Shown: positions 17,293 to 26,060, counted from the stretch's first letter. The stretch: 64,000 nucleotides of DNA from an uncultured Oscillospiraceae bacterium (GCA_900541905.1 UQLQ01000006.1:59919-123918), one strand, 5' to 3'. Made by a program: numbers and translations. The notes: generated by a model from the letters alone, not told the origin.

Positions 17293-18513
17293 ATGAAAGC
17301 AAAACTGGCCTTAATACTTTCTTTTATTATAATAGTCTCTACCATTTCATATTTGTCTGTTATAAACGCGGCTACTCTGTCGTCTGTTGATGATATGGAT
17401 TCTTCCTTCTCAACCGATATTTGCGAATCGACCATTGTTGCACAGGAAACTATATCATTTATACTGAGCGATACTGATACAGATCAGACAGCACAAGACG
17501 ATTTATCCATTACGAACGGAAACATTCACTACATTGGCCCTAATGAAGCTCCTCCAGCCGGACATGGCTGGTCTAACAAATGGTCTATAAAAACCGAACC
17601 TACCTGTACGCAGCAGGGCGAAGAAATGATGCTATGCGATGGATGCGACGATATATGTATCCGAACACTTCCAGCCTTAGGGCATGACTCGCACACGGTT
17701 ACAACTCCCCCTACCTGTACAGAGAACGGCAGTCAAGTGACTACTTGTTCCCGCTGTGATTATTCCGAAACAAAAGTGATTCCTGCATTGGGGCATGATT
17801 TGTCTACAATTGTTACAGAACCCAACTGTATTACAGAAGGAAGTGAAGTCACCAGCTGTTCCCGCTGTGACTATTCCGAAACAAAAATGATTCCTGCATT
17901 GGGGCACAATTTATCTACTACTGTAATAGAACCTACTTGTACAGAAAATGGCTTGGAAATTGCCACATGTTCTCTGTGCGGTTTCACCTCTTCCGAATCA
18001 CTTCCTGCACTGGGACATGAATGGACTTATATTGTGACAGAACCTACTTGTACACAAGAAGGCAGCAATACCATGGTTTGTTCCGTCTGCCATGAACGGC
18101 ATACCGAAAGTATCCCTGCTACAGGACATCATTTATCAACTGTTACTATCGAACCAACCGATACACGAGATGGCAGTATCATAACAACATGCGCCTTCGG
18201 CGACTATCAAACAACTGAAATTCTTCCAAAACCAGAAACACCTGTAAATCTTGCAGCTTCAAACCAAGTATCTGCTTTATCCAAATCTTTAGCCACTCAG
18301 TTACAGGTATTGCGTAATTACATGTCTCGTTCTCTGTCTACTCCATCTGTCTCTCACGGACTTAGTGCCATAGACACTGTATTCGGAACGTTAAGTATCG
18401 GGGTAATTATTGCAGGCGGTATTATATTATATCCATATTTTACTTTATTCCAATGGGTGAATAAAAAGAAAAAAGCTGCAATAAAAAATATATTCGGGGG
18501 TAAAACAAAATGA
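17293..18513 (+). CDS. Surface-anchored protein with Cys-pair (CxxC) repeats
   Basis: About 406 residues from the ATG at 17293, with AAAGGCGG about 10 bases upstream; a GTG at 17281 abuts the ribosome binding site. An N-terminal signal peptide (AKLALILSFIIIVSTISYL) is followed by about six tandem repeats of roughly 37 residues, built like PTCTENG....TCSRCDYSETK.IPALGH. Each repeat has a TCT-type Cys, a CxxC pair and a conserved GH; the last repeat loses its Cys pair. A C-terminal transmembrane segment (IGVIIAGGIILYPYFTLF) and basic tail (NKKKKAAIKN) anchor it. Such repeats are common in clostridial surface proteins of unknown role. The next gene's ATG overlaps its stop codon. Confidence 0.85.
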   Translation: MKAKLALILSFIIIVSTISYLSVINAATLSSVDDMDSSFSTDICESTIVAQETISFILSDTDTDQTAQDDLSITNGNIHYIGPNEAPPAGHGWSNKWSIKTEPTCTQQGEEMMLCDGCDDICIRTLPALGHDSHTVTTPPTCTENGSQVTTCSRCDYSETKVIPALGHDLSTIVTEPNCITEGSEVTSCSRCDYSETKMIPALGHNLSTTVIEPTCTENGLEIATCSLCGFTSSESLPALGHEWTYIVTEPTCTQEGSNTMVCSVCHERHTESIPATGHHLSTVTIEPTDTRDGSIITTCAFGDYQTTEILPKPETPVNLAASNQVSALSKSLATQLQVLRNYMSRSLSTPSVSHGLSAIDTVFGTLSIGVIIAGGIILYPYFTLFQWVNKKKKAAIKNIFGGKTK

Positions 18514-18671
18514 CACTGCTAAATTGGATTTTGATTACTGTATTTGTTGTACTTGTCGTTGCCCTTTTCATAATTGTGGTGGTAGTAAAAAGAAAAGCCA
18601 AAGATTATGAGGGAATTTGCGGCATTAATCACGGGAATCATGATAAACATCGGAACGATCACCTTCTATAA
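18510..18671 (+). CDS. 53-residue single-pass membrane protein
   Basis: The ATG overlaps the stop of the Cys-repeat gene (ATGA), so translation is probably coupled; GGGGG sits 10 bases upstream. It reads MTLLNWILITVFVVLVVALF and on through a Val-rich membrane segment (to about residue 27), a basic stop-transfer KRKAK, then a short His- and Cys-containing tail (EGICGINHGNHDKHRNDHLL). No family recognised. Coupling suggests it acts with the Cys-repeat protein; the His-rich tail could bind metal (speculative). Confidence 0.75.
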   Translation: MTLLNWILITVFVVLVVALFIIVVVVKRKAKDYEGICGINHGNHDKHRNDHLL

Positions 18672-19247
18672 AATAATATAGTCCGTAATTCAATACATTA
18701 TTTTGTATTTAACAACATAAGTTCTCCCATAGAATCATAAATTGCTATAATAAGACTTAACAAAAGAAAATTGTAGAAAAATGATGGAGCAATTATTTGC
18801 AAATTAAGAAAGAAGTATGAAAAAGCTTTTGATATGAAATTCGTCATATATCTTGTTAGGTAGTATATTTCTACAAAATGAAACTTTTGTTACTGTAATA
18901 TTCTCCCTAATATATATTATAGTTTTAATAGTATACCTAACCGGATTCTTTTGTTTTTCCCAAAGGTAGTGTATTTACATTCTCCTATTTTCAGGCTTTT
19001 ATATTCCCCAATAAAGCCTTATGCTTTCCAAATAAAATTTACAAATTCCCTCCTTAACGGAAACATATACCTTTTAATAAAAGAATCTATTTCCCCTTAT
19101 TTGTTTGCGGTAAAACGCTCTATCACTGATTGAAAAAGGAAGATGATATATCATCTTCCTTTTTCTTTTTTGCTGTTTTCTTCTCTTGTGTTACATTAGA
19201 TTTCAAGCTATAATATTTTAGAAAACAATAATTGATTAGGAGAAATT
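18672..19247. other. AT-rich intergenic region with a terminator
   Basis: 576 bases without a supported gene. A TTG-started 60-codon frame (18951-19133) lacks a ribosome binding site. A strong terminator palindrome lies at 19132-19165. AGTATACCT at 18930-18938 repeats the core of the 15-mers at 16.1 kb. Confidence 0.5.
19132..19172 (+). terminator. Palindromic terminator
   Basis: GAAAAAGGAAGATGATA pairs perfectly with TATCATCTTCCTTTTTC, followed by TTTTTT. It lies 460 bases after the last gene upstream, so it either ends a long 3' region or an undetected transcript. Confidence 0.8.
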
Positions 19248-20144
19248 ATGAATAAGCATGCTTATTTAATTTTAGTACAAAACCAACCGGAATTATTAGA
19301 ATATCAACTCCCATTATTAGACCACGCACGAGTGGATTTATATATCCATATAGACAAAAAAGCAAAGAAATGTCGTCCCGAATCTCTAAAAACTTTGGTG
19401 AAGGAATCCAAAATCTTTTTTATCAACAGTATCGCTGTTTCATACGGCTCTTATACTCAAATTCAATGTCAATTTGAATTAATGCGGCAAGCTGCAAAAC
19501 AAAAATATTCTTACTACCACTTCTTGTCTGATTGTGACTTACCTTTACGTACCCAAGACCACATTTTGGATTTCTTTGAATCCCATCAGGGAAGAGAGTT
19601 TGTAAATATTTATGGGAAAAACTTTTCAGACGGTATGCGCAGACGTTTTAACTATATAAAAGAAGCATTTGATGCCGGCTTTCGACTATTTGGACGCAAA
19701 TCTGAAAAACTGGAATATCCGTGGTCATTAAGCACAAAGCTGAATCCAGAAACAAAGATTTCTTCAGATGCAGGATTTCAGCTGCAAGCCGGCATCAATG
19801 CATGCAGTATTACCCATGACTTAGTGAGCTTAATTTTACTAAAAGAGCCCTGGTGCGAGCAATATCTGTCTAAAATGGGCGGTGTTTGCGAACTGTTTTT
19901 TCAAACGATTTTATGGAACTCTATGATGAAACAAAATATTTATTATCATCAATATGATAATTGGTCAAATGCAACTATGCGCTATATCGACTATAAACAA
20001 GGAAATCCCTATGTTTGGCAAAAAAAAGATTTTGATACATTAATCCGTTCTCCTTATTTATTTGCCGGTCCTGTACATTTAAAAGGAAAAGACAGTGTTG
20101 CAAAAGATATTTATGATTATGTAACAGAAAAACAAAAAAAATAA
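19248..20144 (+). CDS. Glycosyltransferase family 14 (Branch domain)
   Basis: 298 residues. The opening HAYLILVQNQPELLEYQLPL and YIHIDKKAKK, then FFINSIAVSYGSYTQIQCQF and YYHFLSDCDLPL, match bacterial members of the beta-1,6-N-acetylglucosaminyltransferase (core-2/I-branching) family. These cytoplasmic GT-A-like enzymes decorate surface glycans; the actual sugar is unknown here. RFFRRR-type donor motifs are not obvious. AGGAGAAATT precedes the ATG. It stands alone between two terminators, with no capsule cluster beside it. Confidence 0.88.
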   Translation: MNKHAYLILVQNQPELLEYQLPLLDHARVDLYIHIDKKAKKCRPESLKTLVKESKIFFINSIAVSYGSYTQIQCQFELMRQAAKQKYSYYHFLSDCDLPLRTQDHILDFFESHQGREFVNIYGKNFSDGMRRRFNYIKEAFDAGFRLFGRKSEKLEYPWSLSTKLNPETKISSDAGFQLQAGINACSITHDLVSLILLKEPWCEQYLSKMGGVCELFFQTILWNSMMKQNIYYHQYDNWSNATMRYIDYKQGNPYVWQKKDFDTLIRSPYLFAGPVHLKGKDSVAKDIYDYVTEKQKK

Positions 20145-20172
20145 AAAAGACAGCGATTGCTGTCTTTTTTAT
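20143..20172. terminator. Bidirectional terminator, glycosyltransferase / HxlR
   Basis: AAAAAAGACAGC pairs with GCTGTCTTTTTT over GATT; A and T tracts on both sides. Confidence 0.9.
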
Positions 20173-20517
20173 TTAAGTACTCTCTGGTATATGTTCATGT
20201 CCCCATTTACAAATCTCTTGTAAAATCGGCATAATCGATTGTCCCTTTTCCGTTAAGCTATATTCCACTTTAGGCGGAACTTGAGGATATTCATGACGTG
20301 TTACTAATCCATCTCGCTCCAACTCTTTCAGCTGCGTAGAAAGCATCTTATGGGTTACTTTTCCTAATTCCCGCTTGATTTCGCTGTAACGCATGACTTC
20401 TTTTTTCCAAAGCCAAAATAATATATGCATCTTCCACTTACCGTTAAAAAGAGAAACAGCGTATGCAAATGGCTTTATATCTATCTTTTCACAGATATTG
20501 GTATCTGTTTGATTCAT
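20173..20517 (-). CDS. HxlR-family winged-helix regulator
   Basis: 114 residues. FNGKWKMHILFWLWKKEVMR followed by YSEIKRELGKVTHKMLSTQL, KELERDGLV and KVEYSLTEKGQS is the HxlR/MarR-like winged helix. A Cys near the N-terminus (TNICEKID) is in the position used by redox- or electrophile-sensing members. It is divergent from the flavoprotein gene, which it probably controls; an 11-bp palindrome AGATAGTATCT lies 17 bases before its start. Confidence 0.92.
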   Translation of the reverse strand: MNQTDTNICEKIDIKPFAYAVSLFNGKWKMHILFWLWKKEVMRYSEIKRELGKVTHKMLSTQLKELERDGLVTRHEYPQVPPKVEYSLTEKGQSIMPILQEICKWGHEHIPEST

Positions 20518-20533
20518 TTTATACTCTCCTTTT

Positions 20534-20544
20534 AGATAGTATCT
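20534..20544. promoter_or_regulatory. Candidate HxlR operator
   Basis: AGATAGTATCT is a perfect palindrome in the 128-base divergent region, and a related half site GTAGATAAC sits near the flavoprotein start (around 20597-20605). Assignment to the adjacent HxlR protein is inferred from position. Confidence 0.4.
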
Positions 20545-20645
20545 TACATTTTAGTGCGTTCTTGTTTTTTCGCTTATTTCATTTATAATTTTAGTATGTA
20601 GATAACGTAAAGTCAATGACTGATGCCAGAAAGGAAGACGATAAA

Positions 20646-21281
20646 ATGAATGTATTAATGATAAACGGCAGTCCAAATACCAAGGGATGCACCTTTACAG
20701 CGCTTACGGAGATAGGAAAAACGTTGCAGGAGCAAAAGATTGATTATGAGATTATGCAATTGGGAAAACAGCCTATCAGAGACTGTATAAATTGCAATTG
20801 TTGTCATGGAGAAGGTTGTATCTTTGATGACGATATGGTCAACGAATTTATTCAGAAAGCAAAAGATGCTGACGGATTTGTGTTTGGAACTCCCGTCTAT
20901 TACGCACATCCAAGCGGTAGATTATTATCTTTTTTAGATAGGGCATTTTATAGCAGTGCTTCTTCTCGTATATATAAACCGTTTCAATTCAAACCGGCCG
21001 CTGCCATTGCCTCTGCCAGACGGGCAGGAACAACCGCTTCTATTGATGTCATCAATAAATATTTCTCCATTGCTATGATGCCTATTGTTTCTTCCACCTA
21101 TTGGAATATGGTACATGGTCTTACCCCTGAAGATGTAATGCAGGATAAGGAAGGGCTGCAAACGATGCGCAACATTGGAAAAAATATGGCATGGATGCTG
21201 CAATGTATTGCATGTGCAAAACAACATAATATTCCGCAACCGCAACCTGATGTTGCAGACTCCACCAATTTCATTCACTAA
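20646..21281 (+). CDS. Iron-sulfur flavoprotein / NAD(P)H-dependent FMN reductase
   Basis: 211 residues from the ATG at 20646 (AAAGGAAG upstream; an ATG at 20616 lacks a ribosome binding site). It has a flavodoxin-like fold: LMINGSPNTKGCTFTAL binds the FMN phosphate, and GFVFGTPVYYAHPSGRLLSF follows. DCINCNCCHGEGC matches the compact CX2CX2CX4C cluster motif of iron-sulfur flavoproteins. Expected role: electron transfer or quinone/electrophile reduction in an anaerobe. It is divergent from an HxlR regulator, a common pairing for stress-induced reductases. Confidence 0.9.
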   Translation: MNVLMINGSPNTKGCTFTALTEIGKTLQEQKIDYEIMQLGKQPIRDCINCNCCHGEGCIFDDDMVNEFIQKAKDADGFVFGTPVYYAHPSGRLLSFLDRAFYSSASSRIYKPFQFKPAAAIASARRAGTTASIDVINKYFSIAMMPIVSSTYWNMVHGLTPEDVMQDKEGLQTMRNIGKNMAWMLQCIACAKQHNIPQPQPDVADSTNFIH

Positions 21282-21292
21282 ATCAAATCATG

Positions 21293-21336
21293 AAAAAATC
21301 CTCTGCATTGACAAATACCATGCAGAGGATTTTTAT
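21293..21336. terminator. Bidirectional terminator, flavoprotein / ilvC
   Basis: AAAAATCCTCTGCAT pairs with ATGCAGAGGATTTTT over a 12-base loop. Confidence 0.9.
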
Positions 21337-21345
21337 ATTATTAAA

Positions 21346-22341
21346 TTATTTCTCGTCATTCCAAGAATACATTTTACGTAGTTCCTTACCAACAGCTTCT
21401 AATTCATGTTCTGCGCCTAAACGACGGCAAGCTGTAAAGTGAGCACGACCGGATTTATTCTCACTAATCCATTTGGAAGCGAAAGTACCGTCTTGAATTT
21501 CTGAAAGTACTTTTTTCATTTCTTTTTTGGTTTCTTCTGTAATGATTCTCTTACCTGTTTCATAGTCACCGTATTCAGCAGTATCAGAAATAGAATATCT
21601 CATTCTGGAGAAACCACCTTCATAAATCAGGTCAACAATCAATTTCATTTCGTGAACACACTCAAAGTATGCATTTTCAGGAGCATAACCTGCCTCTACC
21701 AAGGTCTCGAAGCCGGCTTGCATCAAAGCAGTTACACCGCCGCAAAGAACAGCTTGTTCACCAAATAGGTCTGTTTCTGTTTCAACTCTGAATGTTGTTT
21801 CAAGAACACCTGCTCTTGCACCGCCAATACCTGCTGCATATGCAAGACCAATATCTTGTGCTTTACCTGTAGCATCTTGATGAACAGCAATTAGGCAAGG
21901 TACACCTTTACCTTCAACATATTCGCTGCGTACGGTATGACCGGGACCTTTTGGAGCAATCATCAAAACGTCAACATCTGCAGGCGGTACAATTTGACCG
22001 TAGTGGATGTTAAAACCATGTGCAAACATCAAAGCTTTGCCTGCTGTTAGATGAGGTGCAATGTTTTGTTTGTACATTTCTGCTTGTCTCTCGTCAGGAA
22101 TTAAAACCATAATTACATCTGCTGCTTTTGCTGCATCTGCTGCTGTCATAACTTTTAGGCCTGCTTGTTCTGCTTTTGCCCAGCTTTTGCTGCCTTCGTA
22201 AAGACCAACTACAACATCAACACCACTTTCATGTAGGTTTAATGCATGTGCATGACCTTGGCTTCCGTAGCCGATAATTGCTACAGTTTTACCTTTCAAA
22301 ACGTTAATGTCACAGTCTGCTTGATAAAAAATCTTTGCCAT
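21346..22341 (-). CDS. ilvC: Ketol-acid reductoisomerase
   Basis: 331 residues, class I length. It converts acetolactate or acetohydroxybutyrate to the dihydroxy acid with NAD(P)H and Mg2+, the second step of valine and isoleucine synthesis. AIIGYGSQGHAHALNLHESG binds the cofactor, followed by MIAPKGPGHTVR, and the Mg-binding ETDLFGEQAVLCGG and HEMKLIVDLIYEGG. TAGGAGG precedes the ATG. Last gene of ilvB-ilvN-ilvC; ilvD and leu genes are not in the window. Confidence 0.97.
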   Translation of the reverse strand: MAKIFYQADCDINVLKGKTVAIIGYGSQGHAHALNLHESGVDVVVGLYEGSKSWAKAEQAGLKVMTAADAAKAADVIMVLIPDERQAEMYKQNIAPHLTAGKALMFAHGFNIHYGQIVPPADVDVLMIAPKGPGHTVRSEYVEGKGVPCLIAVHQDATGKAQDIGLAYAAGIGGARAGVLETTFRVETETDLFGEQAVLCGGVTALMQAGFETLVEAGYAPENAYFECVHEMKLIVDLIYEGGFSRMRYSISDTAEYGDYETGKRIITEETKKEMKKVLSEIQDGTFASKWISENKSGRAHFTACRRLGAEHELEAVGKELRKMYSWNDEK

Positions 22342-22414
22342 TGGAATGTTCCTCCTAAATTTTATGTATTCTCTAAAAATGTTCTAAGTCTTACGCAGGG
22401 CGCCAGGCTTATCC

Positions 22415-22909
22415 TTATTTATGCGCTGTGGAAGAGCCTCTCTCCAGAGCGACTGTTCCCGTGCGAACCAATTCTTTAATACCGTATGGTCTTAATAAAC
22501 TGGTTAGAGTCTCAATATTTTCTAACGTACTTGCATACTGCAGTGTAAGTGAATTGTTTGCTACGTCCACTACATCCGCTTTCATTTGCTCAGCAATTTT
22601 CATAACTTCCAAACGCTGCTTTGTGCTGCAAGTTACTTTTACCAGCATTAACAAACAACTTACATAACTTCCGGATGTGGTTAAGTTTTTCACCTTAATC
22701 ACAGCAATCAGTTTATTTAGTTGTTTTTCCACTTGTTCTACAATATGTTCATCTCCGTCCACAACAATGGTGATACGAGAGATAGCAGGGTCTTCCGTCA
22801 CACCAACAGCTAAGCTGTCAATGTTAAAGCCACGGCGTGAAAACAGGCCGGAAACTTTAGACAAAACACCCGGTTGGTTTTCAACTAAAACTGAGAGGGT
22901 ATATTTCAT
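22415..22909 (-). CDS. ilvN: Acetolactate synthase small (regulatory) subunit
   Basis: 164 residues. The N-terminal ACT domain (YTLSVLVENQPGVLSKVSGL, FSRRGFNIDSLAVG) binds valine for feedback control and the C-terminal half contacts the large subunit. It starts 14 bases after ilvB, with GGGGGAAG as ribosome binding site. Confidence 0.96.
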   Translation of the reverse strand: MKYTLSVLVENQPGVLSKVSGLFSRRGFNIDSLAVGVTEDPAISRITIVVDGDEHIVEQVEKQLNKLIAVIKVKNLTTSGSYVSCLLMLVKVTCSTKQRLEVMKIAEQMKADVVDVANNSLTLQYASTLENIETLTSLLRPYGIKELVRTGTVALERGSSTAHK

Positions 22910-22923
22910 CTGTGCTTCCCCCT

Positions 22924-24537
22924 TTATATAGACGGTGTGTTTGGATCTACATCACACACCAAAACATAAGCTTCTTTAGACTCCAGCATTTCTTTGGCCA
23001 ACTTTTTCGCATCTTCATTATTTTGTGCAAAAACAGCCTTAATACCGTAAGCTTGTACCAGCTTAACGATATCCGGGTCACCGTTCAGTGGTGTTGCCAC
23101 ATGGCGTCCCTGATACAAATTATCCTGAAGTTCTTTTACCATACCTAAAAATTTATTGCGCATAACAACCAATTTTAAAGGTACTCGGTTTTGATTTGCA
23201 GTAGCAAGCTCACACATGCTCATCTGGAAAGAGCCGTCACCACAGACTGCTACTACCTGACGTTTTGGCTTTGCCAATTTTGCGCCAATTGCAGCCGGCA
23301 GTGCGTACCCCATGGTTCCCATACCGCCTGAGGTTAAAAATCTTCCTTCTTTGGTATTGAAGTTATTCGCTGCCCAAATTTGATTTTGTCCAACGTCGGC
23401 AGTCAAAATAGCATCATCTTCCATCATGGCGGAAAGGTCACGCATAAATGCTCTTGGTTCCACAAAGTCAGTACGAGGTTCTCCTCTTAAAGGAGCCTCT
23501 TTCTTTGCAGCCTGCACTTTTTTAAGCCACTCTTCACAAGGACAAGCTTCAATTTCTTTTGTAAATTCACGCAAAACAGATTTTACATCACCTACAATTG
23601 GAATATGTGCATTCACATTCTTTCCAATTTCAGCAGGGTCAATGTCAATATGAATAATAGAGGCCTTTACACCCTTTGGGTTGGGAATTGCTCTATCGCC
23701 GACTCTTGCACCGCAAAGCACAATTACATCGGCTTCATTCATCATTCGATTTGCGTAGGATTTTCCATGAGAACCAATCATACCAATATAGTGGTCGTTG
23801 TCCATAGGAATAACCCCAAGGCCCATCATAGTTGCTACAACAGGAATACCTGTTTTCTTTGCGAAAGCGATCATTTCATCTCTTGCGCCTGCAGACACCA
23901 CACCGCCGCCGCAGCAGATAACCGGGCGTTTGGCTGATTCAAGCAGTTTTGCTGCTTTTTTAATCTGCATACTATGTCCCTTCGTACGAGGCTTGTAACC
24001 TATAATTTCAGCTTTTTCAGGATAGATGAATTCTTCCACTTGGGCCCGCTGAATGTCGTAAGGGACGTCGATCAACACAGGACCTGGACGGCCGGTTGTC
24101 GCGATATGGAAGGCTTCCTTAAAGACGCGTGGAATATCCTCAACATTCTTTACAAGATAACTGTGTTTTGTAAAAGATTCACAAGCACCTGTAACGTCTG
24201 CTTCTTGGAACACATCACGTCCTAACAGTTCAGAATTAACCTGGCCTGTAATTGCAACCAGAGGAATGGAATCCATATATGCAGTGGCAAGACCTGTAAT
24301 CAGATTGGTAGCACCAGGACCGGATGTTGCAATACAAACACCTGCTTTTCCGCTGGCACGTGCAAAACCGCTTGCTTCATGGGCACCGTTTTGCTCACTT
24401 CTGACCAGGACGTGCTCAATCTCCGTTTTCTCTAAAAAATCATAGAATGGACAAATTACTGCGCCTGGATAACCGAAGGTAATGGTAACATTTTCTGCTT
24501 GTAGGCATTTTACCATCATTTCTGCTCCACTTATCAC
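22924..24537 (-). CDS. ilvB: Acetolactate synthase large (catalytic) subunit
   Basis: 537 residues from a GTG at 24537, chosen because AAAGGAGGG lies 6 bases upstream; the frame is open to 24570, but that would include the ribosome binding site. It is a ThDP enzyme: ITFGYPGAVICPFYDFLEKT with the nearby catalytic Glu region (VRSEQNGAHEASGFARASGK), the FAD-binding middle domain, and the ThDP motif ending with GDGSFQMSMCELATANQNRV. It condenses pyruvate into acetolactate. First gene of the ilv operon. Confidence 0.96.
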   Translation of the reverse strand: MISGAEMMVKCLQAENVTITFGYPGAVICPFYDFLEKTEIEHVLVRSEQNGAHEASGFARASGKAGVCIATSGPGATNLITGLATAYMDSIPLVAITGQVNSELLGRDVFQEADVTGACESFTKHSYLVKNVEDIPRVFKEAFHIATTGRPGPVLIDVPYDIQRAQVEEFIYPEKAEIIGYKPRTKGHSMQIKKAAKLLESAKRPVICCGGGVVSAGARDEMIAFAKKTGIPVVATMMGLGVIPMDNDHYIGMIGSHGKSYANRMMNEADVIVLCGARVGDRAIPNPKGVKASIIHIDIDPAEIGKNVNAHIPIVGDVKSVLREFTKEIEACPCEEWLKKVQAAKKEAPLRGEPRTDFVEPRAFMRDLSAMMEDDAILTADVGQNQIWAANNFNTKEGRFLTSGGMGTMGYALPAAIGAKLAKPKRQVVAVCGDGSFQMSMCELATANQNRVPLKLVVMRNKFLGMVKELQDNLYQGRHVATPLNGDPDIVKLVQAYGIKAVFAQNNEDAKKLAKEMLESKEAYVLVCDVDPNTPSI

Positions 24538-24572
24538 AAATAGCCCTCCTTTCAAAATATATCGTAACAATT

Positions 24573-24601
24573 ATTATAGTATGTTCCAGGATTTAAGTCA
24601 A
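24573..24601 (-). promoter_or_regulatory. Strong SigA promoter of ilvBNC
   Basis: Minus strand TTGACT (24601-24596), 17-base spacer, TATAAT (24578-24573). It starts only about 35 bases before the GTG, leaving no room for a T-box or attenuator leader. Confidence 0.85.
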
Positions 24602-24712
24602 TGTTATTTGCTGTATTCTACTAGTATTTTCGCTGTTTTTGGAAAAATTTTATAATCATTACTCTAATTTTTAACATATGATGTATGTTGTTACAAACGG
24701 TTTTAGACAATA

Positions 24713-24744
24713 AAAAAGTTGTATGAAAAATCATACAACTTTAA
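24713..24744 (-). terminator. Terminator of the YcxB-like gene
   Basis: AAAGTTGTATGA pairs with TCATACAACTTT over AAAA; on the minus strand a T tract (TTTTTTATTG) follows. Confidence 0.85.
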
Positions 24745-24747
24745 AAA

Positions 24748-25287
24748 TTAAATTCCGATATGAACAGCTTCGGGAGCACCATTCCTAATTGCCAATGCAA
24801 ACTCCTTTGCTTTATCCAAATTTTCAAATACTCTCAGAGGAATGCCGACTTCACCATGTTCACTAATGAGTAAGTAAATAAACTGCTTTCCAACCTCAAT
24901 TTTTTCTATTTCTCGAAACAATATTTCAGAATCTCTACCGGGCGTTGTAATTTGCAATCCATTCTCTGTAATCTCGATGGTTGTTTCAGGCATAAGTGCT
25001 TCTTTATTGGCGCGATATAATAATTGATTTACAGATTGCTTCATTTTAAATTTGGTGAATAACAATGTTCCTGCAAAAATTAAAATTCCCAGAGGACAAA
25101 AAATAAAATACATGTATAGTTCAAACTTTGTAAACCAAGCTACAAGTAAAATCATAGCCTCATAAATACATGCTACAATTACTGCCCTTGCCACAACACT
25201 GCCTGTTTTATGTGTCATACGGAACATATTATAATCATATAACTCTTTTTCATTCATCTTATATGTAATCTTCAATTTATACTCCAC
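24748..25287 (-). CDS. YcxB-like membrane protein
   Basis: 179 residues. Two membrane segments (about 35-55, AVIVACIYEAMILLVAW; and 60-80, MYFIFCPLGILIFAGTLLF) and a C-terminal YcxB-like beta domain (TTIEITENGLQITTPGRDSE, FREIEKIEVGKQFIYLLI). Function of this family is unknown; similar proteins are single genes in many Firmicutes. GAGGTGGAG lies before the start. Confidence 0.8.
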   Translation of the reverse strand: MEYKLKITYKMNEKELYDYNMFRMTHKTGSVVARAVIVACIYEAMILLVAWFTKFELYMYFIFCPLGILIFAGTLLFTKFKMKQSVNQLLYRANKEALMPETTIEITENGLQITTPGRDSEILFREIEKIEVGKQFIYLLISEHGEVGIPLRVFENLDKAKEFALAIRNGAPEAVHIGI

Positions 25288-25395
25288 CTCACATTTCTCC
25301 TATTCTACCATAAATGGCCGAAGAGGGAAAGAGGAAAAACAAAAACTATATCAAAATACGTCTTAATTTCAAAGAAAATCCTACAGATAATTTCG

Positions 25396-25424
25396 TTGAC
25401 AAAAGAACATATTTATTGTAAAAT
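25396..25424 (+). promoter_or_regulatory. tRNA-Arg promoter
   Basis: TTGACA, 17-base spacer, TAAAAT, ending 28 bases before the tRNA. Confidence 0.8.
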
Positions 25425-25452
25425 ATTTTGGATTTTACCAACAAATAATTAG

Positions 25453-25527
25453 GCCCTCTTAGTTAAATGGATATAACAAGCCCCTCCTAAGGGCTAGTTG
25501 TGTGTTCGATTCACGCAGGGGGTGCCA
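25453..25527 (+). tRNA. tRNA-Arg (anticodon CCT)
   Basis: 75 bases with encoded CCA. Acceptor GCCCTCT pairs with AGGGGGT; D stem GTTA/TAAC; anticodon stem AGCCC/GGGCT around loop CTCCTAA (anticodon CCT); T arm TGTGT-TTCGATTC-type loop-ACGCA. It has its own promoter and terminator. The 3' half of tRNA-Arg(CCT) is a known favourite attachment site for integrative elements. Confidence 0.95.
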
Positions 25528-25529
25528 AT

Positions 25530-25570
25530 AAAACAGCTGCAAGTAATTCTTGCGGCTGTTTTGCTTTTTT
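25530..25570 (+). terminator. tRNA-Arg terminator
   Basis: AAAACAGC-T-GCAAG pairs with CTTGC-G-GCTGTTTT over a short loop, then GCTTTTTT. Confidence 0.85.
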
Positions 25571-25632
25571 GAAAATAAAACATTTTAGCGAAATATACGG
25601 ATGTATGAATATATTTATAGAAATTTGGAAAA

Positions 25633-25748
25633 AAAGTAGACTTTTAATCTCAACTATGTTAATATAAAAAAAGGCTTAAATACGTATGAGTTTTTCCATT
25701 ATATGTAATATAAATTATGTGAAAAAAAGTCTACTTTAGGTCTACTTT
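25633..25748. repeat. AAAGTAGAC short repeats next to tRNA-Arg
   Basis: One plus-strand copy (25633-25641) and two minus-strand copies (25729-25737, 25740-25748) spaced exactly 11 bp, one helical turn, each flanked by A or T runs. Paired short direct repeats a helical turn apart next to a tRNA 3' end resemble integrase arm-binding sites of an att region. No integrase gene is in the window. Confidence 0.45.
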
Positions 25749-25946
25749 TTTAACCAAAATGCAACAGAAATTATTTATTTATTAATCATCATCAACTAAA
25801 TTAAAAATATTACATTTTTGTTTGTGCTGTTTTTTAACTATTTAAAAAGCAGTGAGTTTTTATGCAATAAATAAGAAAATGATTGGTATTTATTTTTGCA
25901 AATACTTCAACAACCTGACAATAATAAGAAATTAATTAAGAATAGA

Positions 25947-25990
25947 AAATAGGAGCCGTACTGTATATTTAGTACTGCTCCTATTTTTGT
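25947..25990. terminator. Terminator of the first Rrf2 gene
   Basis: AAATAGGAGC-C-GTACT pairs with AGTAC-T-GCTCCTATTT over an 8-base loop, with A and T tracts both sides; about 75 bases beyond the Rrf2 stop on the minus strand. Confidence 0.75.
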
Positions 25991-26060
25991 GATAACTTGT
26001 AGAAATAACCGTTTAAAACAGTATCTTCTAATATAAATAATACCGGATTTTTCAATACAG

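Larger units (their letters stand above)
25571..26060. other. Gene-free region after tRNA-Arg
   Basis: 490 AT-rich bases without a supported gene. It holds three copies of AAAGTAGAC (25633-25641 plus; 25729-25737 and 25740-25748 as GTCTACTTT) and a bidirectional terminator at 25947-25987. Confidence 0.55.

Noticed and set aside
18951..19133. 60-codon TTG-started frame just before a terminator
   Set aside because: No ribosome binding site and an AT-rich, unlikely composition.
24538..24712. T-box or attenuator leader for the ilv operon
   Set aside because: The promoter lies only about 35 bases before ilvB, leaving no room, and no leader hairpins are present.
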